A stretch of DNA of 64,000 nucleotides, taken from contig NZ_JADKRW010000002.1 in NCBI RefSeq assembly GCF_015350995.1, forward strand, positions 434,001-498,000, written 5' to 3'. The stretch comes from Curtobacterium sp. VKM Ac-1393. Its GTDB lineage: Bacteria > Actinomycetota > Actinomycetes > Actinomycetales > Microbacteriaceae. The notes below the pieces were generated by a model, which worked only from the letters and a program-made list of their open reading frames with translations, was not told the origin of the DNA and searched no databases. Below are positions 57,553-64,000 of this stretch, in pieces (position 1 is the stretch's first letter; every line of letters begins with the position of its first letter). The position numbers were made by a program, and so were the translations under genes.

Positions 57553-60132
57553 TCAGACGTCCGCAGCCTGCACCCGGAGCGCCCGCTCCGTGCCCGCGAC
57601 GCTCTCGGACACGATGCGACGCAGCGCCGGGGTCTCCGGGTGCGCCTCGAGCCAGGCGTGGGCGGCGTCACGGAGCTCGGCCGACGCGAGCGGCGCCGGG
57701 TAGAGGCCCGAGACGATGGTGTCGGCCATGTGGTAGCTGCGCTCGGCCCAGATGCGGGTGAGCACCTCGAAGTACTTCGGCACCAGGCCCTCGAGCACGA
57801 CCGGGCTGTTCACGTGCTGGAACCCGACCGTGGTCTGCCGCACGATCGCGTTCGGCAGCTCCGACGAGTCCACGAGCGACGCGAACGCGGCGAGCTTGCC
57901 CTCGGCGGTCGGGATCGTCGCGCGGGCGCGGGCAGCCGCCTGCTCACCCGACGCGGTCTTGTCCGCGGCGAGTTCGGCGTCGACCTCGGCGCCGGCAGCG
58001 GCACCCGCGAGCACGAGGCCCTCGAGCAGCTCCCACCGCAGGTCGGTGTCGATCTCGAGACCCTGCAGCGTGACCGAACCGTCGCGCAGCCCCTGCAGGG
58101 TGGCGATGTGCTCGGGCGTGGACGCGATCTGCGCGAAGAACTTCACGAACTGGAACTGTGCGTCCGAACCGGCCTCGGCCGAGGCCGCGAGCTGCCAGAG
58201 CGTGTCGCCCACCGTGCGGACCGTGGCGTCGACCTTCGACGGCGCCACGTAGTTGCGCGTCGTCAGGAGCAGCTGCGACAGGGTCGTGCGGATGGTCGTC
58301 GACTCGGACTCGGTCGCGATGTTGCCGAGCGCGAGCCGGACGTAGTCGCTCGCGGGCGATTCGGCGTCGCGGGTGGCGTCCCACATCGCACCCCAGACGA
58401 TCGAGCGGGCGAGCGGGTTCGCGATGGCCGCGAGGTGCTCGATCGCCGTCGTGCGGGACTGCTCGTCGAGACGGATCTTGGCGTAGGCCAGGTCGTCGTC
58501 GTTGAGGAGCACGAGGTCGCCGCGCTGCACGCCGACGAGCTCGGGGACCTCGGTGCGTGCGCCGTCGACGTCGATCTCGACGCGGTGCACGCGCTCGAGC
58601 TTGCCGCCAGAGGATGCGGTGTCGGCACCGAACGGCGCATCCGCGTCCTGCGTGAACGAGTAGACGCCGATGGCCAGACGGTGCGGGCGGAGCGTCGGGT
58701 AGTCGGCCGGGGCTTCCTGCAGGACGGCGAACGAGGTGATCGCGCCGGACGCGTCGACCTCGATCTCCGGACGGAGCGTGTTGACCCCGGCGGTCTCGAG
58801 CCAGAGCTTCGACCACTCGGACAGGTCGCGGCCGCTGGTGGCCTCGAGCTCGACGAGCAGGTCGCGCAGCTCGGTGTTCGAGTGGTGGTGCTTCTTGAAG
58901 TACGCCGAGACGCCGGCGAAGAACGCGTCGATCCCGACCCACGCCACGAGCTGCTTCAGGACGGAGCCGCCCTTGGCGTACGTGATGCCGTCGAAGTTGA
59001 CCTGGACGTCCTCGAGGTCGTTGATCGTCGCGACGATCGGGTGCGTCGAGGGGAGCTGGTCCTGGCGGTAGGCCCAGGACTTCTCCATCGCCTGGAACGT
59101 GGTCCAGGCCTCGGTCCACTCGGTGGCCTCGGCGGTGGCGATCGTGGAGGCCCACTCGGCGAACGACTCGTTCAGCCACAGGTCGTTCCACCACTTCATG
59201 GTGACGAGGTCGCCGAACCACATGTGGGCGAGCTCGTGCAGGATCGTGACGACCCGGCGCTCCTTGATGGCGTCGGTGACCTTCGACCGGAAGACGTAGG
59301 TCTCGGTGAAGGTGACCGCACCCGCGTTCTCCATCGCGCCGGCGTTGAACTCCGGCACGAACAGCTGGTCGTACTTCTCGAACGGGTACGGGACGTCGAA
59401 CTTCTCCTCGTAGTAGGCGAAGCCCTTCTTCGTGGTCTCGAACACGTACTCGGGGTCGAGGTACTCGGCGAGCGACTTGCGCGCGAAGACGCCGAGCGGG
59501 ATGGTGCGGCCGTCGCTGCTCGTCAGTTCGTCGCGGACGACCTCGTACGGGCCGGCGATGAGCGCCGTGATGTAGCTCGAGATGATCGCGGTGGGCGGGA
59601 AGGCCCAGGTCGCGTTCTCACCGTCGACGTGCGGCTCGGGCGTGGGGGAGTTCGACACGACCTGCCACCGTGACGGCGCCGTCACGGTGAAGGAGAACTG
59701 GGCCTTGAGGTCGGGCTGCTCGAACACCGCGAACATGCGGCGCGAGTCGGGGACCTCGAACTGGGAGTACAGGTACACCTCGTCGTCCACGGGGTCGACG
59801 AAGCGGTGCAGGCCCTCGCCGGTGTTCGTGTACAGCGCGTCGCTGACGACCACGAGCTCGTTCTGCTCCTGCAGGTCGTCGAGCTGGATGCGGACGCCGT
59901 CGTTCACCGCGGCGACGTCGAGCGCGGTGCCGTTCAGGGTGACGGAGTGCACGGTCTTCGTGATCGCGTCGATGAACGTGGAGGCACCGGGCGTCGCAGT
60001 GAAGCGCACGCGGGTGGTGCTGCCGAAGGACTCGGCGCCGCGGGTCAGGTCGAGCTCGACGTCGTACGTCTGCACGCTGACGATGCCGGCACGTTCCTGG
60101 GCTTCGGTTCTGGTGAGGTTCTCTCCGGGCAC
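57553..60132 (-). CDS. pepN: Aminopeptidase N (M1 family)
   Basis: 859 residues. GAMENAGAVTF (substrate N-terminus binding), HELAHMWFGDLVTMKWWNDLWLNES (zinc ligands HExxH plus the Glu 18 residues on) and the M1 beta and helical domains, ending in the ERAP1-like C-terminal region. Cytoplasmic broad-specificity aminopeptidase, typical actinobacterial size. GTG at 60132 was preferred over ATG at 60144 because GGAG sits six bases before it and PGENLTRTEAQ is the familiar N-terminus; the earlier ATG adds four residues. Confidence 0.95.
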   Translation of the reverse strand: MPGENLTRTEAQERAGIVSVQTYDVELDLTRGAESFGSTTRVRFTATPGASTFIDAITKTVHSVTLNGTALDVAAVNDGVRIQLDDLQEQNELVVVSDALYTNTGEGLHRFVDPVDDEVYLYSQFEVPDSRRMFAVFEQPDLKAQFSFTVTAPSRWQVVSNSPTPEPHVDGENATWAFPPTAIISSYITALIAGPYEVVRDELTSSDGRTIPLGVFARKSLAEYLDPEYVFETTKKGFAYYEEKFDVPYPFEKYDQLFVPEFNAGAMENAGAVTFTETYVFRSKVTDAIKERRVVTILHELAHMWFGDLVTMKWWNDLWLNESFAEWASTIATAEATEWTEAWTTFQAMEKSWAYRQDQLPSTHPIVATINDLEDVQVNFDGITYAKGGSVLKQLVAWVGIDAFFAGVSAYFKKHHHSNTELRDLLVELEATSGRDLSEWSKLWLETAGVNTLRPEIEVDASGAITSFAVLQEAPADYPTLRPHRLAIGVYSFTQDADAPFGADTASSGGKLERVHRVEIDVDGARTEVPELVGVQRGDLVLLNDDDLAYAKIRLDEQSRTTAIEHLAAIANPLARSIVWGAMWDATRDAESPASDYVRLALGNIATESESTTIRTTLSQLLLTTRNYVAPSKVDATVRTVGDTLWQLAASAEAGSDAQFQFVKFFAQIASTPEHIATLQGLRDGSVTLQGLEIDTDLRWELLEGLVLAGAAAGAEVDAELAADKTASGEQAAARARATIPTAEGKLAAFASLVDSSELPNAIVRQTTVGFQHVNSPVVLEGLVPKYFEVLTRIWAERSYHMADTIVSGLYPAPLASAELRDAAHAWLEAHPETPALRRIVSESVAGTERALRVQAADV

Positions 60133-60242
60133 GCAACGCTCCATCTTCGCTGAGGACGCGGACGATCGTGGTCCGCGAGGGGGAGTCCCGGCACGGCGTC
60201 GTGCACCGGCGGGACGGTCATCCCCAGCCTAGCGACGCCGCG

Positions 60243-60248
60243 TACGCT
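60243..60248 (+). promoter_or_regulatory. Candidate -10 (TACGCT) of the DsbA-like gene
   Basis: TACGCT, CGGAGC, GTG at 60255. Confidence 0.5.
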
Positions 60249-60254
60249 CGGAGC

Positions 60255-60920
60255 GTGAGCGAGACGACTGTGGACAACACGACGGAACACACGACCGGAC
60301 ACCCGACCGAACGCACCACCGTGGAGTTCTGGTTCGACCCGAACTGCCCCTGGGCCTGGATGACGAGCCGCTGGGTGGGCGAGGTCGCCGAGCACCGCGA
60401 CCTCGACGTCACGTGGAAGGTGATGAGCCTGTTCGTCCTGAACGAGGACCAGGACATCCCCGACGAGTACCGCGAGCGCATCCACAAGGGGCAGCTCTAC
60501 CCCCGCATCGTCACGGCGGCGCGGCTCCGGCTCGGCCAGGACATCGTGAAGCCGCTCTACGACGCCCTCGGCGAGCACGTCCACCACCGCCAGGAGCAGG
60601 ACCCCGACCAGGTGGTACCCGCCGTGCTCGCGGAACTCGGCCTCGACGCCGACCTGCTCGAGTACGCCTGGACGGACGAGGTCGACGCCGCCGTGCGCGT
60701 CAGCCACCAGGACGGCATCGACCGCGTCGGACAGGACGTCGGCACGCCCGTCATCGCCGTCGCGGGCACCGCGTTCTTCGGACCGGTCATCTCCCCGGCC
60801 CCGAAGGGCCAAGAGGCCCTCGACCTGTGGGACGGCGTCGTCGCGGTCGCCAAGGTCCCCGGCTTCTTCGAGCTCAAGCGCTCGCGGACGGTCGGCCCGA
60901 TCTTCGACACCACCGACTGA
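60255..60920 (+). CDS. DsbA-fold oxidoreductase, mycothiol-dependent nitroreductase (Rv2466c)-like
   Basis: 221 residues. EFWFDPNCPWAWMTSRWV places the active Cys in CPWA; the helix insert and VGTPVIAVAGTAFFGPVISPAPKG (cis-Pro and product site) match the Rv2466c group. Family members use mycothiol to reduce substrates or detoxify nitro-compounds. Only one Cys is present in the motif. GTG start; a ~20-residue Thr-rich N-terminal extension precedes the fold. Confidence 0.88.
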   Translation: MSETTVDNTTEHTTGHPTERTTVEFWFDPNCPWAWMTSRWVGEVAEHRDLDVTWKVMSLFVLNEDQDIPDEYRERIHKGQLYPRIVTAARLRLGQDIVKPLYDALGEHVHHRQEQDPDQVVPAVLAELGLDADLLEYAWTDEVDAAVRVSHQDGIDRVGQDVGTPVIAVAGTAFFGPVISPAPKGQEALDLWDGVVAVAKVPGFFELKRSRTVGPIFDTTD

Positions 60921-60956
60921 CGGGAGGCGCGGCTCGCCCCCGCCACGACCGTTGCG

Positions 60957-61484
60957 TCAGACGAGCGGCAGGCGCATGAGCGTCAGGTCCAGCCAGCGGT
61001 CGAACTTGCGTCCGACCTCGGGCACGACCGCGACCGTGCTGAACCCGAGCTTCTCGTGCAGGGCGATCGACCCGGTGTTCGTACTGCAGATCCCCGCCAT
61101 CATGACGTGCCGGCCCTCTACGGTCGCCCGCTCGACGAGGGCACGCATCAGGGTCGAGGCGATGCCCCGGCCGCGGAACGACTCGACGACGTAGACGCTG
61201 TGCTCGACGGTCATCCGGTACCCGTCGGGTTGCCGCCACTGCGAGTACGTGGCGTACCCGGCCACGGTGCCGTCGACCTCGGCGACGAGCACGGGGTAGC
61301 CGTCGGCCTGCCGTCCGGCCAGCCAGCCGTCGAAGTACGCGCGAGGGTGCGGCTCGTCCTGCCAGATGGCGGTGGAGTGCAGGACGGCGTCGACGTGCAA
61401 GGCGTGCACGACGTCGAGGTCGCGGGGCTCGCAGTCACGCACCACGACCGGACCCGTCGCATTCGTCGCATATGCTGTCGTCAT
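60957..61484 (-). CDS. GNAT acetyltransferase (phosphinothricin acetyltransferase-like)
   Basis: 175 residues. VVVRDCEPRDLDVVHALHVDAVLHSTAIW and GTVAGYATYSQWR lead to EHSVYVVESFRGRGIASTLM, the acetyl-CoA-binding motif A (RGRGIA), followed by ICSTNTGSIALHEKLGF and VPEVGRKFDRWLDL. Typical of pat/bar-like N-acetyltransferases that detoxify amino-acid-like inhibitors. Its ATG overlaps the divergent XRE gene's ATG by two bases. Candidate -10 is inside that gene. Confidence 0.92.
   Translation of the reverse strand: MTTAYATNATGPVVVRDCEPRDLDVVHALHVDAVLHSTAIWQDEPHPRAYFDGWLAGRQADGYPVLVAEVDGTVAGYATYSQWRQPDGYRMTVEHSVYVVESFRGRGIASTLMRALVERATVEGRHVMMAGICSTNTGSIALHEKLGFSTVAVVPEVGRKFDRWLDLTLMRLPLV
61471..61476 (+). 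promoter_or_regulatory. Candidate -10 (TATGCT) of the XRE-cupin gene
   Basis: TATGCT lies inside the first codons of the divergent GNAT gene, with GTCGTC and then the ATG. Confidence 0.55.
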
Positions 61485-62142
61485 GTCTCACATCGTAGAC
61501 GAACCGATCGCGGATGACGCAACGGTCATCGACGACGCAACCGCCCCGGACGACGCGGTCGCAGTCGAACAGCGTGCGCTCGGCGAGCGTCTCCAGCGCC
61601 TCCGCACCGAACGCAAGTGGAGCCTCACCGAGCTCGCCGAGGAGTCCGGCGTCTCCCGCGCCATGATCAACCGCGTCGAGCGCGGGGTGTCGAGCCCCAC
61701 TGCGACGATCCTCGGCCGGCTCTCCGGCGCCTTCGGCCTGACGATCTCGCAGCTCCTCGACGAAGCCCTCGAGCACGAGGTGCCCCGCGCGACCGACCCC
61801 GACGACGCACGTGGCGTCCAACGCGGCGCGACCGCAGAATCCTGGACCGATCCCGACACCGGGTACCGCCGCCGTCCGGTCTCGAGCGCCGCGTTCCCCG
61901 CGGACGTCACCGAGGTGCGCCTCCCGGCCGGCCGCGAAGTGGCGTACCCGGCGTCCGCGTACGCGTTCCTGCGGCACTGCATCTGGGTGGTCGACGGCGT
62001 GCTCGAGCTCGTCGTCGGCGGCGAGCCGACACGGCTCGCCGCGGGCGATCGGATCGAGCTCGGCGACCCCGCCGACGTGGTCTACCGGAACCCGGGCGAC
62101 GTGGCCACGCGCTACGTCGTCGTGGTGGTCCGGGGGCAGTAG
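61483..62142 (+). CDS. XRE-type regulator with C-terminal cupin
   Basis: 219 residues. HTH at ~34-85: LGERLQRLRTERKWSLTELAEESGVSRAMINRVERG. The cupin sensor domain is ~115-219: EVRLPAGREVAYP, FLRHCIWVVDGVLELVVGGEPTRLAAGDRIEL and ARYVVVVV. Such HTH-cupin proteins respond to small metabolites and often regulate a divergent neighbour. Shares start-codon bases with the GNAT gene; they are likely coregulated. TATGCT is six bases before its ATG. Confidence 0.92.
   Translation: MSHIVDEPIADDATVIDDATAPDDAVAVEQRALGERLQRLRTERKWSLTELAEESGVSRAMINRVERGVSSPTATILGRLSGAFGLTISQLLDEALEHEVPRATDPDDARGVQRGATAESWTDPDTGYRRRPVSSAAFPADVTEVRLPAGREVAYPASAYAFLRHCIWVVDGVLELVVGGEPTRLAAGDRIELGDPADVVYRNPGDVATRYVVVVVRGQ
61492..61497 (-). 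promoter_or_regulatory. Candidate -10 (TACGAT) of the GNAT gene
   Basis: Minus strand TACGAT lies inside codons 4-5 of the XRE-cupin gene, then GTGAGAC and the ATG at 61484. Confidence 0.55.
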
Positions 62143-62151
62143 CCGCGGGAA

Positions 62152-62157
62152 TAGGAT
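62152..62157 (+). promoter_or_regulatory. Candidate -10 (TAGGAT) of rpiB
   Basis: TAGGAT, CGGTTCC, ATG at 62165. It begins ten bases after the preceding stop. Confidence 0.55.
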
Positions 62158-62164
62158 CGGTTCC

Positions 62165-62662
62165 ATGCGCATCCACCTCGGAACGGACCACGCCGGCCTC
62201 GAGTTCAGCACCACCCTCGCCACCCACCTGACGGAAGCCGGGCACGAGGTCGTGGACCACGGACCGACCGAGTACGACGCGCTCGACGACTACCCCTCGT
62301 TCTGCATCAACGCCGCGCACGCCGTGGTGCAGGACCAGCGTGCCGGCCTCCAGGCGCTCGGCGTCGTGTTCGGCGGTTCCGGCAACGGTGAGCAGATCGC
62401 CGCGAACAAGGTCGAAGGCGTCCGCGCAGCACTCGTCTGGAACGAGTCCACCGCCCTGCTCGCGCGCCAGCACAACGACGCCAACGTCATCTCCATCGGT
62501 GCCCGCCAGCACACCGAGGACGAGGTCATCCGCTTCGTCGACACCTTCATCGCCGAGCCGTTCTCGGGCGAGGAGCGTCACGCCCGCCGGATCGCCCAGC
62601 TCGCCGAGTACGAGCAGACGGGGCACATCGCCGGCAAGCAGATCGACGGCTCGGCCGAGTAG
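62165..62662 (+). CDS. rpiB: Ribose-5-phosphate isomerase B
   Basis: 165 residues. MRIHLGTDHAGLE opens the LacAB/RpiB fold; GGSGNGEQIAANKVEGVRAALVWNESTALLARQHNDANVISIGARQ follows. Interconverts ribose-5-P and ribulose-5-P in the pentose phosphate pathway. Where Escherichia-type RpiB has a catalytic Cys, actinobacterial enzymes like this one use Ser/Glu (GSGNGEQ). Ten bases from the DNA glycosylase gene; co-transcribed. Confidence 0.95.
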   Translation: MRIHLGTDHAGLEFSTTLATHLTEAGHEVVDHGPTEYDALDDYPSFCINAAHAVVQDQRAGLQALGVVFGGSGNGEQIAANKVEGVRAALVWNESTALLARQHNDANVISIGARQHTEDEVIRFVDTFIAEPFSGEERHARRIAQLAEYEQTGHIAGKQIDGSAE

Positions 62663-62671
62663 ACAGGTCCC

Positions 62672-63601
62672 ATGCCCGAGGGTCACTCCGTCCACCGAAT
62701 CGCCAACCAGTTCACCCGGCACTTCGTCGGCAAGCGCTGCGAGGTGTCCAGTCCGCAGGGTCGGTTCGCCGCCGGTGCCGCGCAGATCGACGGCAAGCGC
62801 CTGATCGCCGCACGTGCCGTCGCGAAGCAGATGTTCCTCGAGTTCGAGGGCGACCTGTTCCTGCGCGTCCACCTCGGCCTCTACGGCGCGTGGGACTTCG
62901 CCGGCGTGATCTCCACCGCCGAGGCGCTGTCGGACGACGACGACCGCGAGGAGTCGCTCAGCTCGATCGGCGCACCGCGGCTGGCGCGCTACCGGATGGC
63001 CGAGCAGGAGAAGGCGGAGGACCCGATCGAGTCCTTCCCGCCGGACCCCGTCGGCCAGGTGCGGGTCCGGATCCTGACCGAGGACACCGTCGCCGACCTG
63101 CGCGGCCCGACGGCCTGCGTGGTGGAGACCCCGGCCGAGGTGCAGCGCGTCCTCGACAAGCTCGGCCCCGACCCGATGAACGACGACGGCCCCGAGGCCG
63201 AGAAGGCCTTCGTCGACAACGTCCGGAAGCGCAACGTCGCGATCGGACAGCTGCTCATGGACCAGTCCGTGGTGAGCGGCATCGGCAACATCTACCGCGC
63301 CGAGTTGCTGTTCCGGCAGCGCATCGACCCCTACAAGGTCGGCAAGGAGATCACCGTCAAGCAGGCGAAGGCGCTGTGGGCGGACTGGTCGAAACTGCTG
63401 CACGACGGCGTCCGCGACGGCCTGATGATGACGATGGACGGCCTGTCCGACGCCGACCACAGGAAGGCCCTGCGCTCCCGGAAGGACCGGCACTGGGTGT
63501 ACCACCGCCAGGGTGAGCCCTGCCGGGTGTGCGGCACCGAGATCCGGATGGCCGACATGGCGGGCCGCAAGCTCTACTGGTGCCCGAAGGACCAGAAGTA
63601 G
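62672..63601 (+). CDS. Fpg/Nei-family DNA glycosylase
   Basis: 309 residues. MPEGHSVHRIA supplies the catalytic N-terminal Pro and Glu after Met removal; NVAIGQLLMDQSVVSGIGNIYRAELLF is the H2TH DNA-binding helix pair. The C-terminal zinc finger CRVCGTEIRMADMAGRKLYWCPKDQK shows C-x2-C and a third Cys, but the usual fourth Cys is Asp (CPKDQK). It excises oxidised bases. Coupled to rpiB. Confidence 0.93.
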   Translation: MPEGHSVHRIANQFTRHFVGKRCEVSSPQGRFAAGAAQIDGKRLIAARAVAKQMFLEFEGDLFLRVHLGLYGAWDFAGVISTAEALSDDDDREESLSSIGAPRLARYRMAEQEKAEDPIESFPPDPVGQVRVRILTEDTVADLRGPTACVVETPAEVQRVLDKLGPDPMNDDGPEAEKAFVDNVRKRNVAIGQLLMDQSVVSGIGNIYRAELLFRQRIDPYKVGKEITVKQAKALWADWSKLLHDGVRDGLMMTMDGLSDADHRKALRSRKDRHWVYHRQGEPCRVCGTEIRMADMAGRKLYWCPKDQK

Positions 63602-63607
63602 CGCAGC

Positions 63608-64000
63608 TCAGAGTTCGGAGTACGTGAAGCGCCCGGCGATCGCGGTCGCGAGCACCCGCATGTCGCGCAGCCCGGACGACGACACCGCGAGCGGATCGGA
63701 CTCCACGAGCACCAGGTCCGCGACGTCGCCGACGGCCACGCCGACCCGACCGTCCGTCGAACCCCTCCACGCCGCGAGCGCGGACACCCGCTCCGCCGGG
63801 TGCCACGGGTCGCGGCCGTCGCGATCGCGTCCCACAGCCGCAGCCATCGACACCCACGGGTCGAGCGGCGCCACCGGGGCGTCCGACCCGAGCAGCAGCC
63901 GGGCACCGGCGCGGGCGAGCGACGCGAACGCGAACGCCCGGTCGGTCCGGCCCGCCCAGTGCCGGTCGGCGATGTCGCGGTCGTCCATGGCGTGTTCGGG
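63608..64000 (-). CDS. Amidohydrolase family protein, C-terminal part (truncated by window end)
   Basis: The gene continues past base 64000. The visible ~130 residues end the protein: GARLLLGSDAPVAPLDPWVSMAAAVGRD (metal-binding Asp of the amidohydrolase barrel), HPAERVSALAAWRGST and VGVAVGDVADLVLVESDPLAVSS, the standard terminal composite sheet of YtcJ-like amidohydrolases. Convergent with the glycosylase gene, seven bases apart. Substrate unknown. Confidence 0.85.
   Translation of the reverse strand, partial: PEHAMDDRDIADRHWAGRTDRAFAFASLARAGARLLLGSDAPVAPLDPWVSMAAAVGRDRDGRDPWHPAERVSALAAWRGSTDGRVGVAVGDVADLVLVESDPLAVSSSGLRDMRVLATAIAGRFTYSEL

Overview
The window is one contiguous stretch of very high-GC chromosomal DNA with dense coding on both strands, many GTG and one TTG start, frequent ATGA/GTGA stop-start overlaps, a mycothiol-type thiol enzyme set and a truncated hemoglobin. 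This points to an actinobacterium. The gene set and style (leaderless promoters, TreX-TreY-TreZ, DUF4397 plus class F-like sortase, neuAB with a DUF6716-like protein) resemble Microbacteriaceae, possibly Curtobacterium; that genus-level guess is inference. I see no insertion sequence, prophage, CRISPR array, rRNA or plasmid function. Nearly everything looks like ordinary chromosome with an unusually rich load of palindromic repeats.

Layout. 1-9.8 kb: a GDPD-phosphatase fusion, a DrrAB-type ABC exporter, two permeases, an acyl-CoA ligase and an MpaB-like protein. 9.8-15.5 kb: two aldo/keto reductases, a DinB-like protein, YceI and an AbiEi/DUF559 protein among repeat-rich gaps. 15.6-23.6 kb: a surface-polysaccharide block (GtrA, BcsA-like GT2, ArnT-like GT39, DUF4397 exported protein, GH8 glycanase, sortase, polyprenol-phosphate-mannose synthase). 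23.7-30.2 kb: a trehalose-from-glycogen operon, transcribed glgX-treY-treZ on the minus strand. 30.3-34.7 kb: a GerW-like small protein, then a TPP riboswitch driving an ECF thiamine or precursor transporter whose two ATPases and T component are one polypeptide. 34.8-39.0 kb: an MHS-type permease divergent from a two-gene flavin monooxygenase pair of the DszA/DszC type. 39.1-43.3 kb: a zincin, tRNA-His, oligoribonuclease, a repeat array, a MarR-MFS pair and two small proteins. 43.3-46.7 kb: neuA-neuB-DUF6716 (nonulosonic acid activation and transfer) and tRNA-Arg. 46.8-64 kb: mostly housekeeping genes (msrA, a second ssb, ettA, thioesterases, globin, mscS, pepN, an Rv2466c-like DsbA protein, GNAT and XRE-cupin, rpiB, an Nei/Fpg glycosylase, a partial amidohydrolase).

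The most unusual structure is at the DNA level. (i) A ~56-bp palindromic element (arms GAGCGGGCGAAATGCC / GGCATTTCGCCCGCTC) occurs 11 times. Two copies lie in frame inside the linker between the ATPase domains of the ECF protein, and three copies form a 104-bp-period array beside orn. (ii) A second palindrome family (CGGACGGGAGGC...) behaves like terminators but also appears inside a coding region. (iii) A third family (CGAGTTTTCGCGG...GCGACAGTTC) is present twice, with a distant relative. (iv) At least 14 start codons sit 12-13 nt downstream of the first base of a TANNNT hexamer, the signature of leaderless transcripts; one case is a divergent gene pair whose two start codons overlap.
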